Shown here piece after piece: positions 35,214 to 43,838 of a stretch of 64,000 nucleotides of DNA. A program made the position numbers and the translations under genes. The stretch comes from Bog-473 sp963791995. Its GTDB lineage: Bacteria; Actinomycetota; Acidimicrobiia; Acidimicrobiales; RAAP-2. Location: contig CAWBUQ010000022.1 in assembly GCA_963791995.1 (NCBI GenBank), positions 186,001-250,000 on the forward strand, in the 5' to 3' direction. Position 1 is the first letter of the stretch; each line of letters begins with the position of its first letter. The notes under the pieces were generated by a model. That model did not search any database, was not told the DNA's origin, and worked only from the letters and a program-made list of their open reading frames with translations.

Positions 35214-35275
35214 GAGCCGTCAAGGTTCGGCGCCCGACACGTCGGTCGCCTCGGCTCTGCCGACCTTGACGGCTC
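35214..35275. repeat. Long inverted repeat downstream of the integrase
   Basis: Arms at 35214-35231 and 35259-35275 pair over 17 positions with a single unpaired T (AGCCGTCAAGG with CCTTGACGGCT, then TCGGC with GCCGA). The loop is 27 bases. At 35347-35358 lies a separate perfect palindrome, GTGGACGTCCAC, preceded by related GTGTGGA repeats. These sit between the integrase stop and the integrase remnant, where recombination or excision sites would be expected. No U-tract follows, so an intrinsic terminator is less likely. Confidence 0.6.
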
Positions 35276-35372
35276 TGGACCGATGGATGTGACGCGACGA
35301 AAAGTACCGGTTGACCAGGAGTGTGGATATTGGTGTGGACGTTCTTGTGGACGTCCACGCTGCGCAACGACG

Positions 35373-36554
35373 TCAGGTTTCTGATGAACCGTCCACGGTC
35401 TCCGTTGGAGAGATGCTCCCGCCTGCCACCTCGGCCGCCCGGCGGTCGGTGACCTCCATCACGTGCGCGTAGGTCTGGAGCGTCAGTGTGGGACGAGAGT
35501 GCCGCAGCCGTCCCGCCACCGTCCGGACGTCGACGCCGCCGGCCAGCATGACCGTGGCTGCGAAATGGCGGAGGTGGTGGAGTTTGATGTGCTTCAGTCC
35601 GAGTTCGTTGCGGAGTGCGATGAAGCGCGAGGTGACGCCCCCGGGTCGGAGGGGCTCCGAGCAATCCGGTGCATGGGACCAGATGAACGCATCCGGGACG
35701 AGCCGTACACCGACGGTTTTGCAGCGCTCAGTGTCCCGCTCCTTCTGTAGTTCCAGGACAGCGACCGTCGCCGGGTCGAGTGCCATTTTCCGGATATGAC
35801 CGGTCTTGGTCGACCGGAGCTCGACTCGCCCAGGGAGATCGGAGACGGATCGCCGGACCAGGAGGAGACCCCCCTCGAGGTCCACGTCCGACCACTGGAG
35901 CCCACAGAGCTCTCCCCGCCGGCAGCCGGTCGTCGCCGCCACGAAGAGGAGGGTGGCGAGCTCGGGATCCTTCGACTGCGCCCGTTCGATGAGCTGTTTG
36001 ACCTCGTCGGGTGTCGGTGACTCGGGCTCATTGCTCTCCAGGCGCGGTGGCGTTGCTTGTGCGGCCGGCGAGTGCTCGAGCAGCCCCCACCGGACGCCCT
36101 GGTTCAGGGCGGCTGAGCAGACCGCGTGGTAGCGGCGGACGCTGGTGGCCGAGAGGCATCGGCGACCCAGCCGGTCGTAGAACGCATCGAGGTCGCGGCC
36201 TCGGAGCTTCTGCAGATCTTTGGTTCCCAGTTCCTCGGCGATGGTCGCGGCCATGCGGCGGTTCTCGACGAGCGTCTTGGGGGCCCGGCCCCGCGCCTCG
36301 ATGTGGTCGAGCCACCGGGTCAACAATCCTCCGAAGGTTTCCTTGGTCAGCGGGATGTGGCCCTTCGACGCGTCGTTCACGAGTTGCGCCGCCGCCCGTT
36401 GCGCCGCTCGCCGGCCCCCGTGAACGGTGGTCGCCGCGTATCGGTACCCGCCGGTTGCCGGGTCACGGCCGAGAGCCACCCTGACCTGCCAAACGCCTGG
36501 CGAGCGTTCACGTAGGCTTCCCTTCACGGACTTCAGCGTATCGATTATGGACAA
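35373..36554 (-). CDS. Tyrosine-family site-specific integrase
   Basis: Predicted 393 aa using TTG 36554. An arm-binding N-terminal region (SPGVWQVRVALGRD) precedes a SAM-like core-binding domain (FGGLLTRWLDHIEARG) and the catalytic domain. The catalytic residues are visible: Arg in TGCRRGELCGL, Lys region RSTKTGHIRK, His-x-x-Arg in LHHLRHFAAT, His in RLRHSRPTLTLQ and the nucleophile Tyr in QTYAHVME. It resembles integrases of actinobacterial prophages and integrative elements. It lies 42 bp from the 5' end of tRNA-Ser and transcribes away from it. No other phage or conjugation genes are present, so the element is reduced or the gene is a leftover. Confidence 0.92.
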   Translation of the reverse strand: MSIIDTLKSVKGSLRERSPGVWQVRVALGRDPATGGYRYAATTVHGGRRAAQRAAAQLVNDASKGHIPLTKETFGGLLTRWLDHIEARGRAPKTLVENRRMAATIAEELGTKDLQKLRGRDLDAFYDRLGRRCLSATSVRRYHAVCSAALNQGVRWGLLEHSPAAQATPPRLESNEPESPTPDEVKQLIERAQSKDPELATLLFVAATTGCRRGELCGLQWSDVDLEGGLLLVRRSVSDLPGRVELRSTKTGHIRKMALDPATVAVLELQKERDTERCKTVGVRLVPDAFIWSHAPDCSEPLRPGGVTSRFIALRNELGLKHIKLHHLRHFAATVMLAGGVDVRTVAGRLRHSRPTLTLQTYAHVMEVTDRRAAEVAGGSISPTETVDGSSET

Positions 36555-36566
36555 GTTATGGACAAG
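36545..36566. repeat. Tandem 11-bp direct repeat at the integrase start
   Basis: TTATGGACAAG occurs twice with no gap (36545-36555 and 36556-36566), overlapping the TTG start of the integrase and ending 29 bp before tRNA-Ser. It could be an integrase arm-type site or an operator. A related ATGGACAGG lies at the start of the integrase remnant near 35172. Confidence 0.7.
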
Positions 36567-36595
36567 CGTGTCCTCCGAAATGCAAAAGTCCTACT

Positions 36596-36684
36596 GGAGA
36601 GGTGCGAGAGCGGCCGAATCGGACTCACTGCTAATGAGTTGACCTGGGTAACCGGGTCCGAGGGTTCAAATCCCTCCCTCTCCG
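36596..36684 (+). tRNA. tRNA-Ser (GCU)
   Basis: The acceptor arms GGAGAGG (36596-36602) and CCTCTCC (36677-36683) pair fully, with G36684 as discriminator. The anticodon stem ACTCA/TGAGT encloses the loop CTGCTAA, giving anticodon GCU at 36630-36632 for serine AGC/AGU codons. A long variable arm and a T arm with GGTTCAAATCC are present, as expected for tRNA-Ser. CCA is not encoded. An integrase gene begins 42 bp upstream, on the 5' side. Confidence 0.95.
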
Positions 36685-36776
36685 CTCGGGAGCACGACAC
36701 CCTGGTGCCGGGCGCCTGAAAGCGGTCCGCCTCGGCGGGCCTGCCGAGCGACGCCACCCGGGCGGCGCACGGCCTG

Positions 36777-38216
36777 GTGCGGAGGAGTGTGCAAGACGGC
36801 GTGGGCCGCTACTGGCTGCAAACCCTGGGATGTCCGAAGAACCAGGTGGACTCGGACAAGCTCGAGGGCTACCTCGAGGCACAGGGCTACGTACCGGCGT
36901 CCGGCCCCGGGGCGGCCGACTTGGTCGTCGTCAATACCTGCGCGTTCATTGATGCGGCGCGCCAAGAGTCGATCGACACCGTCCTCACCCTGGCCGACAG
37001 CCGGCGCGACGGTGCACGCCTCGTCGTCACCGGCTGCATGGCCGAGCGCTACGGCGACGAGCTGCGCGATGCGTTGCCCGAGGTCGACCTGGTGGCCGGG
37101 TTCGGCCGTGATCTCGTCGCGCCCGGGGCCGTCCCGGTCTCCCTTCGTGCCGGCGCACCGCCGCCCGACGCCGCGCCGCACGGTTCGAGTTTCGATCTCC
37201 TCGAGCTGCCCCGGCCCGCCGCCCGCGCCCCGTGGGCCTACGTCAAGGTCGCCGAGGGCTGTGACCGTATCTGTGGTTTCTGTGCCATCCCGTCCTTCCG
37301 GGGCAAGCAGCGCTCGCGCACTCCCGCGGAGATCCTCGCCGAGGTCGATGCGCTCAGCGCCGGCCCGGGCACGGGAGCTGCGACAGACGGACCACCGCTG
37401 CGTGAGATCGTGCTTGTCGCGCAGGATCTCGCATCGTACGGGCGAGACCGCACCGGCCCCGGCCGCGCCGTTCGCATCGCTGGTGGCCCGTCGCCGATCG
37501 CTGCCCTGACTCGCAGCGTGGCCACACGCGTCGACCGCACCCGGCTGCTCTATCTCTATCCCTCAGGTTTGACCGACGAGCTGATCGAGACGGTGCTGCA
37601 GACGGGCGTGCCCTACTTCGATCTCTCTCTCCAGCACGTGTCGCGCCCGCTGCTCGCCGGCATGCGCCGTTGGGGTGACGGCGAACGATTCCTGCGTCGC
37701 ATCGACCACATCCGTGCCGCCGACCCGGGAGCGACGTTCCGCTCCTCTTTCATCCTTGGCTACCCCGGCGAGACCGAGCGCGACCACGACCTGCTGCTCG
37801 AGTTCCTCGAGGCGGCGCAGCTCGATTGGGCCGGCTTCTTCCCGTTCTCCAACGAGGAGGGGACTCACGCCGCCGCTCTGGCGGACCAGGTGCCGGCCGC
37901 GCTCGCGCTCGAGCGACTGCGCGAGTGTGCCGAGCTGCAGGATGAGATCACAGCGGCCCGGCGCGACCGCTTGATCGGCGAGCGCCGCACCGTGCTCGTC
38001 GACGCGCCCGGCCGGGGTCGGACGGTCCACGAGGCGCCCGAGATCGACGGAATCGTGCACGTGCCAGACGGTCTGGTGGTGGGCAGCCTCGTCGACATGC
38101 GCATCACCGGCGCGGAGGGACCGGACTTGTCGGCCGTTCCTGTCAGCGACGCCGACCCGGCGACGGCTGCACTGGCACCCGCCGGGGCAGCATCAGCCGC
38201 CCCCGGAGCGCCATGA
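36777..38216 (+). CDS. rimO: Ribosomal protein S12 methylthiotransferase RimO
   Basis: Predicted 479 aa from GTG 36777; GTG 36789 or 36801 may be the true start because GGAGGA lies at 36780-36785. The UPF0004 domain (LQTLGCPKNQVDSDKLEG, NTCAFIDAARQES, TGCMAERYG) carries three Cys for one [4Fe-4S] cluster. The radical SAM domain has the CxxxCxxC motif in EGCDRICGFCAIPSFRG, and a TRAM domain ends the protein. RimO methylthiolates an Asp of ribosomal protein S12. The Ala-rich tail beyond the TRAM domain is longer than usual. The stop overlaps pgsA by 4 bp. Confidence 0.95.
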   Translation: MRRSVQDGVGRYWLQTLGCPKNQVDSDKLEGYLEAQGYVPASGPGAADLVVVNTCAFIDAARQESIDTVLTLADSRRDGARLVVTGCMAERYGDELRDALPEVDLVAGFGRDLVAPGAVPVSLRAGAPPPDAAPHGSSFDLLELPRPAARAPWAYVKVAEGCDRICGFCAIPSFRGKQRSRTPAEILAEVDALSAGPGTGAATDGPPLREIVLVAQDLASYGRDRTGPGRAVRIAGGPSPIAALTRSVATRVDRTRLLYLYPSGLTDELIETVLQTGVPYFDLSLQHVSRPLLAGMRRWGDGERFLRRIDHIRAADPGATFRSSFILGYPGETERDHDLLLEFLEAAQLDWAGFFPFSNEEGTHAAALADQVPAALALERLRECAELQDEITAARRDRLIGERRTVLVDAPGRGRTVHEAPEIDGIVHVPDGLVVGSLVDMRITGAEGPDLSAVPVSDADPATAALAPAGAASAAPGAP

Positions 38217-38806
38217 GCGACGCAACCCACGAGCACCCCGGTCAGACGGACTTCACCTTCGGGCCGACCGCGCTCGTCACCCCGGCCAACGCCGTCACGG
38301 TGGCCCGCCTGCTGGCGGCGCCGGTCTACGTCCTCATGCTCGCGGCGTGGGGTGCCTCGTGGATCAATGTCGTGGTGGGGTTCTTCCTCGCCGCCAGCGA
38401 CGGTCTCGACGGCTACATGGCTCGCCGCCACGGCACGACCCGCTCTGGTGCCTTCCTCGATCCGCTGGCCGACAAGGCAGTCGTCCTCGGCGCGCTGATC
38501 ACGTTGGCCGCGCAGGGCCATCTGCCGTGGTTGCCGGTGGTGCTGATCACGGGGCGAGAGGTCGGCATGCAGGGGTACCGCTCCTGGGTGGGTCGACGCG
38601 GTGTCTCCATCCCGGCGCGCAAGACGGCCAAGCTCAAGACGCTCGTGCAGGACCTTGCCATCGGCATGTGCATCATCCCGCCGTTGGCCCACCAACACGA
38701 CCTGCAAGTCGCAATGGTGTGGTTCGCCTGCGCGCTGACGCTCTACACCGGCGCGGAGTACCTGCTCGACGGGAGACGGGCGCTGCACGTTCCCTCGAAC
38801 CCCTAA
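38213..38806 (+). CDS. pgsA: CDP-diacylglycerol-glycerol-3-phosphate 3-phosphatidyltransferase
   Basis: Predicted 197 aa starting with an ATGA overlap with rimO. The CDP-alcohol phosphatidyltransferase signature DGX2ARX8GX3DX3D is present as DGLDGYMARRHG, then TTRSGAFLDPLADK. Four to six membrane segments follow. It makes phosphatidylglycerophosphate from CDP-diacylglycerol and glycerol 3-phosphate at the inner membrane. The position between rimO and cinA is the common actinobacterial arrangement, which supports PgsA over other CDP-alcohol transferases. Confidence 0.9.
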   Translation: MSDATHEHPGQTDFTFGPTALVTPANAVTVARLLAAPVYVLMLAAWGASWINVVVGFFLAASDGLDGYMARRHGTTRSGAFLDPLADKAVVLGALITLAAQGHLPWLPVVLITGREVGMQGYRSWVGRRGVSIPARKTAKLKTLVQDLAIGMCIIPPLAHQHDLQVAMVWFACALTLYTGAEYLLDGRRALHVPSNP

Positions 38807-38816
38807 GGTCACCGCC

Positions 38817-40082
38817 GTGAGGATCGAGATCGTGGCGGTCGGCACCGAGTTGCTGCTCGGCCAGATCGCCGACACCAACTCCGCCTGGCTCGGCGAGCAT
38901 TTGGCCGCCAACGGTGTGGCCTCGCACTTCCACCAGGCGGTGGGGGACAACCACGACCGCATCACGCTGGCGTTGCGAACGGCACTGGCGCGCAGTGACG
39001 GCGTGATCATGTGCGGTGGGCTGGGCCCGACCCAGGACGACATCACCAGAGAGGCGATCGCCGAGGTGATGAACGTGCCGCTCGAGCGCGACCGGGAGAT
39101 CGTGGAACACATCGCTGCGTTCTTCCGAGCTCGCGGGCGCGAAATGTCGGAGAACAACGCCCGGCAGGCCGACGTCCCTCAGGGAGCCCGCGTGATCCCC
39201 CAGGCCGGTGGCACCGCGCCCGGCCTCATCTGTCCGGTGGGGAACAAGGTCGTCTACGCGGTGCCGGGTGTTCCCTACGAAATGGCCGAGATGTTCGAGC
39301 GCGGCATCCTGCCCGACATGCGCGCCAGGATGGCCGAGACAGGCGAAGAGGGAGTGATCGCCAGCCGCGTGCTTCGCTCGTGGGGCGCCAGCGAGTCGAC
39401 GCTCGCCGAGTCCTTGCAGGACCGCATCGATGCGCTCGATGCGGCCGGTGAGGTGACGCTGGCGTTCCTCGCATCGGGGATCGAAGGCATCAAGGTGCGC
39501 ATCACCGCTCGCGCCCGCACGCTGGACGACGTCACCGCCTTGTTGGACAAGGAGGAGGTGGAGGTCCGGCGGGCCATCGAGGAGCGGCTCGGCGACATCG
39601 TCTTCGGCGTCGACGACGAATCGATGGAAGTGGCCGTGGCCGGCCGCCTCGTCGCGCGCGGCCTGAGCTTCGGTGTGGCGGAGTCGCTCACGGGTGGCCT
39701 CATCGCGTCGCGTCTGGTCAACGTGCCCGGCGCGTCGAAGTGGTTCCGGGGTGGTGTCGTTGCGTACGACTCGCAGGTCAAGTTCGACCTGCTCGGGGTC
39801 CCTCGAGGGCCGGTGGTCACCGAGCCGGCTGCGGCGGCCATGGCCGAGGGTGCCGTCCGGGTGACCGGCGGCGACGTGGGGTTGGGCATCACCGGGGTCG
39901 CCGGCCCCGACGACCAGGAGGGCGTGGCCCCGGGCACGTTGTTCGTCGGGCTCAGCCTGCCGGGGCGTCCCACCCGGACTCTTGCGTTGCGGGTGCCGGG
40001 TGACCGCGAGCGTGTGCGGCAGTACGGGGCCATCACCGCGCTCGACCTGCTCCGACGCGCCCTCGACGCTCTTCCTGCCTGA
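38817..40082 (+). CDS. cinA: CinA-family protein (nicotinamide-nucleotide amidohydrolase / competence-damage protein)
   Basis: Predicted 421 aa from GTG 38817, ten bases after pgsA. The N-terminal MoaB/COG1058 domain reads IVAVGTELLLGQIADTNSAW and CGGLGPTQDDITREAIAEVM. The C-terminal CinA domain has SFGVAESLTGGLIASRLVNV, WFRGGVVAYDSQVK and GITGVAGPDDQEG, including the Ser nucleophile region of NMN deamidase. It recycles NMN or removes damaged pyridine nucleotides. In many bacteria recA follows cinA directly; here about 8.7 kb of other genes separates them. Confidence 0.95.
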   Translation: MRIEIVAVGTELLLGQIADTNSAWLGEHLAANGVASHFHQAVGDNHDRITLALRTALARSDGVIMCGGLGPTQDDITREAIAEVMNVPLERDREIVEHIAAFFRARGREMSENNARQADVPQGARVIPQAGGTAPGLICPVGNKVVYAVPGVPYEMAEMFERGILPDMRARMAETGEEGVIASRVLRSWGASESTLAESLQDRIDALDAAGEVTLAFLASGIEGIKVRITARARTLDDVTALLDKEEVEVRRAIEERLGDIVFGVDDESMEVAVAGRLVARGLSFGVAESLTGGLIASRLVNVPGASKWFRGGVVAYDSQVKFDLLGVPRGPVVTEPAAAAMAEGAVRVTGGDVGLGITGVAGPDDQEGVAPGTLFVGLSLPGRPTRTLALRVPGDRERVRQYGAITALDLLRRALDALPA

Positions 40083-40167
40083 GCCCGCGCTCACAGGAGG
40101 CCCACAGCGGGGTCACACTGGAGAGGTATTCGCGGATGCGACCCTGACAGCAGGGAGGTAGGACAAA

Positions 40168-40880
40168 TTGAAGACCGACAACGGACCCCGGGTTCTGGTG
40201 GTTGACGACGAGCCCTCCATCGTCGACGCCGTGGCGACATCGTTACGTTACGAGGGATTCACCGTCGACGAGGCGATGACCGGGCGCAAGGCGCTGGCCC
40301 AGGCCCAAGAGGATCCGCCCGACCTCGTGATCCTCGACGTGATGCTGCCCGACCTCGACGGGCTCGAGGTGACGCGGCGCCTGCGGGCCGACGGCCTGCG
40401 GGTCCCCGTTCTCTTCCTGACCGCCGCGACACGCTCCAGGACAAGCTGGCCGGCCTGACTGTGGGCGGCGACGACTACGTGACCAAGCCCTTTGCCCTGG
40501 CCGAGGTGATCGCTCGCGTGCACGCCATCCTGCGTCGCACCGGCTATGAGCCAGAGGACGACAGCGTGCTGCGCTTCGCCGATCTCGAGCTCGACGAGAG
40601 CGCGCACGAGGTTCGCCGGGACGGCCACGCCATCAACCTCACCGCCACGGAGTTCAACTTGTTGCGCTACTTCATGCTGAACCCGCGGCACGTCCTCTCG
40701 AAGGCGCAGATCCTCGACCACGTCTGGCACTACGACTTCGGTGGCGACGGCAACGTCGTGGAGACCTACGTGAGCTATCTGCGCAAGAAGCTCGAGAAGT
40801 TCGGCCCACCGTTGATCCATACCATCCGCCTCGTCGGCTACACGTTGCGCGAGCCGGAGAGTGCCAGCGGAGCTGCCTGA
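40168..40880 (+). CDS. OmpR-family response regulator (frameshift near 40425)
   Basis: TTG 40168 with GGGAGG upstream. The receiver has VLVVDDEPSIVDAVATSL, phospho-Asp in DLVILDVMLPDLDGLEV and LFLTA. The next codons break frame: restoring one base in 'gaccgccgcgac' gives the expected RDTLQDKLAGLTVGGDDY with the switch Lys in VTKPF. The winged-helix domain follows (LTATEFNLLRYFMLNPRHVL, ETYVSYLRKKLE, LVGYTLRE). The intact protein would have about 237 aa. It is similar to the PrrA/TcrA group of actinobacteria. The histidine kinase starts immediately after its stop codon. Confidence 0.85.
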
Positions 40881-42484
40881 GTGTCGCTACGGCTGCGACT
40901 CCTGCTCGCGGTCGGGGCGATTGCCGTCATCGCGCTGGTCGTGGCGGACTTCGCCACGTACTCAGCGTTGCGTACCTCGCTCTACAACCAGGTCGACCAG
41001 CAACTGGCCCAGCAGAGAGGCGCGCACGTCTTCGTCAACCCGGCGACCGGCACCGTCAGCTTCAACTGCCCATCGCCCTACAACCCCGCGGGGGCGGGTC
41101 CGGTGGACAGTGGCGACGGAGGTGGTGGCAATAGCGGAGCCGGCCCTGGTGGTGACGGCGGTGGCGGGAACTTCCCCAATGTGTTCGGCATCAGCTACGT
41201 GGCGATCGTCAAGCCGACCGGTGGCGTCACCGGCGGCCTCGAGTGCCCGGCTTATGTCGACGACCACCCCTACCGCCCCCAGTTGCCTGCGCAGTACACG
41301 GGCTTCACGACGCCGGCCAACGGCCCGCCGACCACCTACTTCACCGCCCAATCGATCGCGCCCGGGGGGCCGTCGTTCCGCGTGCAGGTCACGAAGGTCG
41401 AGAACGGGATCTTCAGCGGGGACCTGGTCGCACGCGCAGGCCATCGCCGACCAGACGAGCACGCTGCACACATTGTTCCTGACCGAGCTGGCCGTGACCG
41501 CCATTGCGCTCGTCCTGGCACTCGCCGGGGGATGGTGGCTGGTCCGCCTTGGTCTGCGCCCGCTCGAGGACGTCGAGGCGACGGCGGACTCCATTGCTGC
41601 GGGCAATCTCGACCAGCGCGTGCCCGGCGCCGAACAGTCGACCGAGGTCGGCCGCCTGGCCCGGGCGCTGAACGTCATGCTCGAGCGCATCCAGGCCGCG
41701 TTCTCGGCCCGCGTGGCTTCCGAAGCCCGGCTGAAGGAGAACGAGCAGCACCTCCGCCAGTTCGTGGCGGACGCATCACACGAGCTGCGCACCCCGATCG
41801 CCGCAGTCTCCGCCTATGCCGAGCTGTTCGAGCGCGTCGGGGCCGAGCACACCGAGGACCTCCCGCGCATCGTTTCGGGGATCCGCACCGAGACGGCGCG
41901 CATGGACCGGCTCGTGAACGACCTGCTCACGTTGGCCCGCCTCGACGAGGGCGTGCCCATGGAGTTGGCGCAGGTCGAGTTGGTGTCCCTCGTCTCCGAG
42001 GCGGTCCGCACCGCGACAGCGGTCGGTCCGGAGTGGCCCGTGCACTTCTGGGCGGCGCAGCCGGTCGAGGTGACCGCGGACAAGGACCGCCTGCGCCAGG
42101 TGGTCGACAACCTGTTGGCCAACGTGCGGGCGCACACGCCGGAGGGCACCTCCACCACCGTGCGGGTGGACCAGATCGGCGACCAGGCCGAGGTGGAAGT
42201 ACGCGACAGCGGTCCGGGGATGCCCGAGACCGAGGCGCGCCGCGTCTTCGAGCGCTTCTACCGGGCCGACCCGGCGCGCGTCGCGGACCAGCGGCGGGAG
42301 CGGCCTCGGCCTCTCCATCGTGTGGGCCATCGTGTCTGCCCACGGCGGCACCGTGACCGCCACGTCCGCCCCTGGCCAGGGCTTGACGGTCAGCGTCCGG
42401 ATCCCGGTGACCCCGCCGGCGCCCGCGCCGGCCGCGGTGGATCCGCCGCCGCCCGTATCGGCCCCCGTGGGTCCACCCGCCTAG
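40881..42484 (+). CDS. Sensor histidine kinase (two frameshifts, near 41431 and 42293)
   Basis: GTG 40881 directly follows the stop of the response-regulator gene. The first frame gives a membrane segment and an extracytoplasmic domain with a Gly/Asn linker. After about 41431 the next frame carries the second membrane segment, HAMP (RPLEDVEATADSIAAGNLDQ), the H box ASHELRTPIAAVSAYAE, N box VVDNLLANVRAH and G1 box VRDSGPGMP. After about 42293 a third frame carries the G2 box SGGSGLGLSIVWA and a Pro-rich tail ending at 42484. Each break is a net +1, so the intact protein has about 533 aa. Every catalytic box is preserved, which favours sequence error. Confidence 0.82.
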
Positions 42485-42576
42485 AGCTCCTTCATCGGTG
42501 GCCTTCCGCGCCGTCGCCACGATTCACACCTCACCCACAGCGGAGCTTCACGGCGTCCCGAACCCCGCCCGGCACC

Positions 42577-43838
42577 ATGACGGCCATGACAGCCCTGGCG
42601 CCCTACGAGGCCGACGTCGATCCACGGCGCATCCCGGTCGACGTGGAGATCGTCGTGCCCGTCTACAACGAGGCGGCCCAACTGGTTGAGCGGGTCACAG
42701 AGCTGCGCCGGTTCCTCGACGAGTCCTTCCCTTTCCGCGCCCTGGTGACGGTGGTCGACAACGCCAGCACCGACGACACGGCCCAGGTCGCCGCCGACCT
42801 GGCGCGCTCGACCACGGGCGTCGCCGCCATGCACCTGCCTCGCAAGGGACGCGGCTATGCGCTGCGCGCCGCGTGGTCGACCAGCCAGGCCCCGGTCGTC
42901 GCCTACATGGACGTCGACCTCTCGACATCGCTGCCGGCGCTGCTCCCCCTGGTCGCTCCACTCCTCTCGGGTCATCGCGACGTGGTCATCGGCTCGCGCC
43001 TCGCTCGCGGGCGCGCACGTTGTGCGGGGTCCAAAGCGCGAACTGATCTCGCGCTCTTACAACCTGTTGTTGAAGCTGACCCTCCGCGGCCGCTTCAGCG
43101 ACGCACAGTGCGGCTTCAAGGCGTTGCGCCGTGACGCGGCTGAGCGGCTACTGCCCTTGGTGCAGGACAACGAGTGGTTCTTCGACACCGAGTTGCTGGT
43201 GACAGCCGAACGGCTGGGGCTGCGCATCGGGGAGGTCCCCGTGGACTGGGTCGACGATCCGGACTCACGGGTCGACATCGTGTCCACGGCGGCGGACGAC
43301 CTGCGTGGCGTCTGGCGCATGTTGGTCCGCCGGCCCAAGGGATTGCGGCGCATCCGCTCGAACGAGGTCACCGCCGACCAGCTCATGCGCTTCGCCGGTG
43401 TCGGTGTGGTCTCCACGCTCGGCTACCTCTTTCTCTTCGTCGCGTGGGAACCCCTCGTCGGTCCCTACAGCGCCAATGCACTGGCCATGGCCATCGCGAC
43501 GCTCTTCAACACCGCCGTGCACCGCGAGCTGTTCGCGCACGACCGACGGACAGGCCCGCCGCGGTCGCCTGTTCGCCGTCGCCGGGGGGCTCTTCGCGCT
43601 GAGCGTGGGCTTGACGTCACTCGGGCTCGCGGTGGCGCAGTGGCTCGCCCCTTCGTCGCTGCTGGCTGACGTGATCGCCATCACCGTGGCCAACCTGGTG
43701 GCCGCCGTGTTCCGCTTTGCCGTCCTGCGGGCCTGGATCTTCCGACCCAGCGCACGGGCACCGCTGGCGGTGGTCCCCACCGTCTCGGCCGAGACCGTCG
43801 GGTACCTGACGCCCACATCGACAGAGGAGTTGCGATGA
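42577..43838 (+). CDS. Family 2 glycosyltransferase fused to a GtrA-like membrane domain (two frameshifts)
   Basis: From ATG 42577 the GT2 domain shows VEIVVPVYNEAAQLVERV, VVDNASTDDTAQ and the DxD-like metal site VAYMDVDLSTSL. Breaks near 43012 and 43545, each net +1, move the reading frame; the continuation reads HVVRGPKRELISRS, FSDAQCGFKALRRD and EWFFDTELLVTAERLG. A C-terminal GtrA-type domain with four membrane segments follows (LFLFVAWEPLVG, GRLFAVAGGLFALSVG). Intact length about 419 aa. It is like polyprenyl-phosphate sugar synthases such as YkcC. It precedes a GT39-type transferase with a 4-bp overlap, so it probably makes that enzyme's lipid-linked donor. Confidence 0.82.

Noticed and set aside
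36777..38216. Assignment of the radical SAM gene to MiaB
   Set aside because: LGCPKNQVDSD and the position before pgsA-cinA favour RimO; MiaB usually reads differently here.
40168..43838. Calling the response regulator, kinase and GT2 genes pseudogenes
   Set aside because: All catalytic motifs remain across single-base breaks, and the same kind of break hits recA. Sequence error is the simpler reason.
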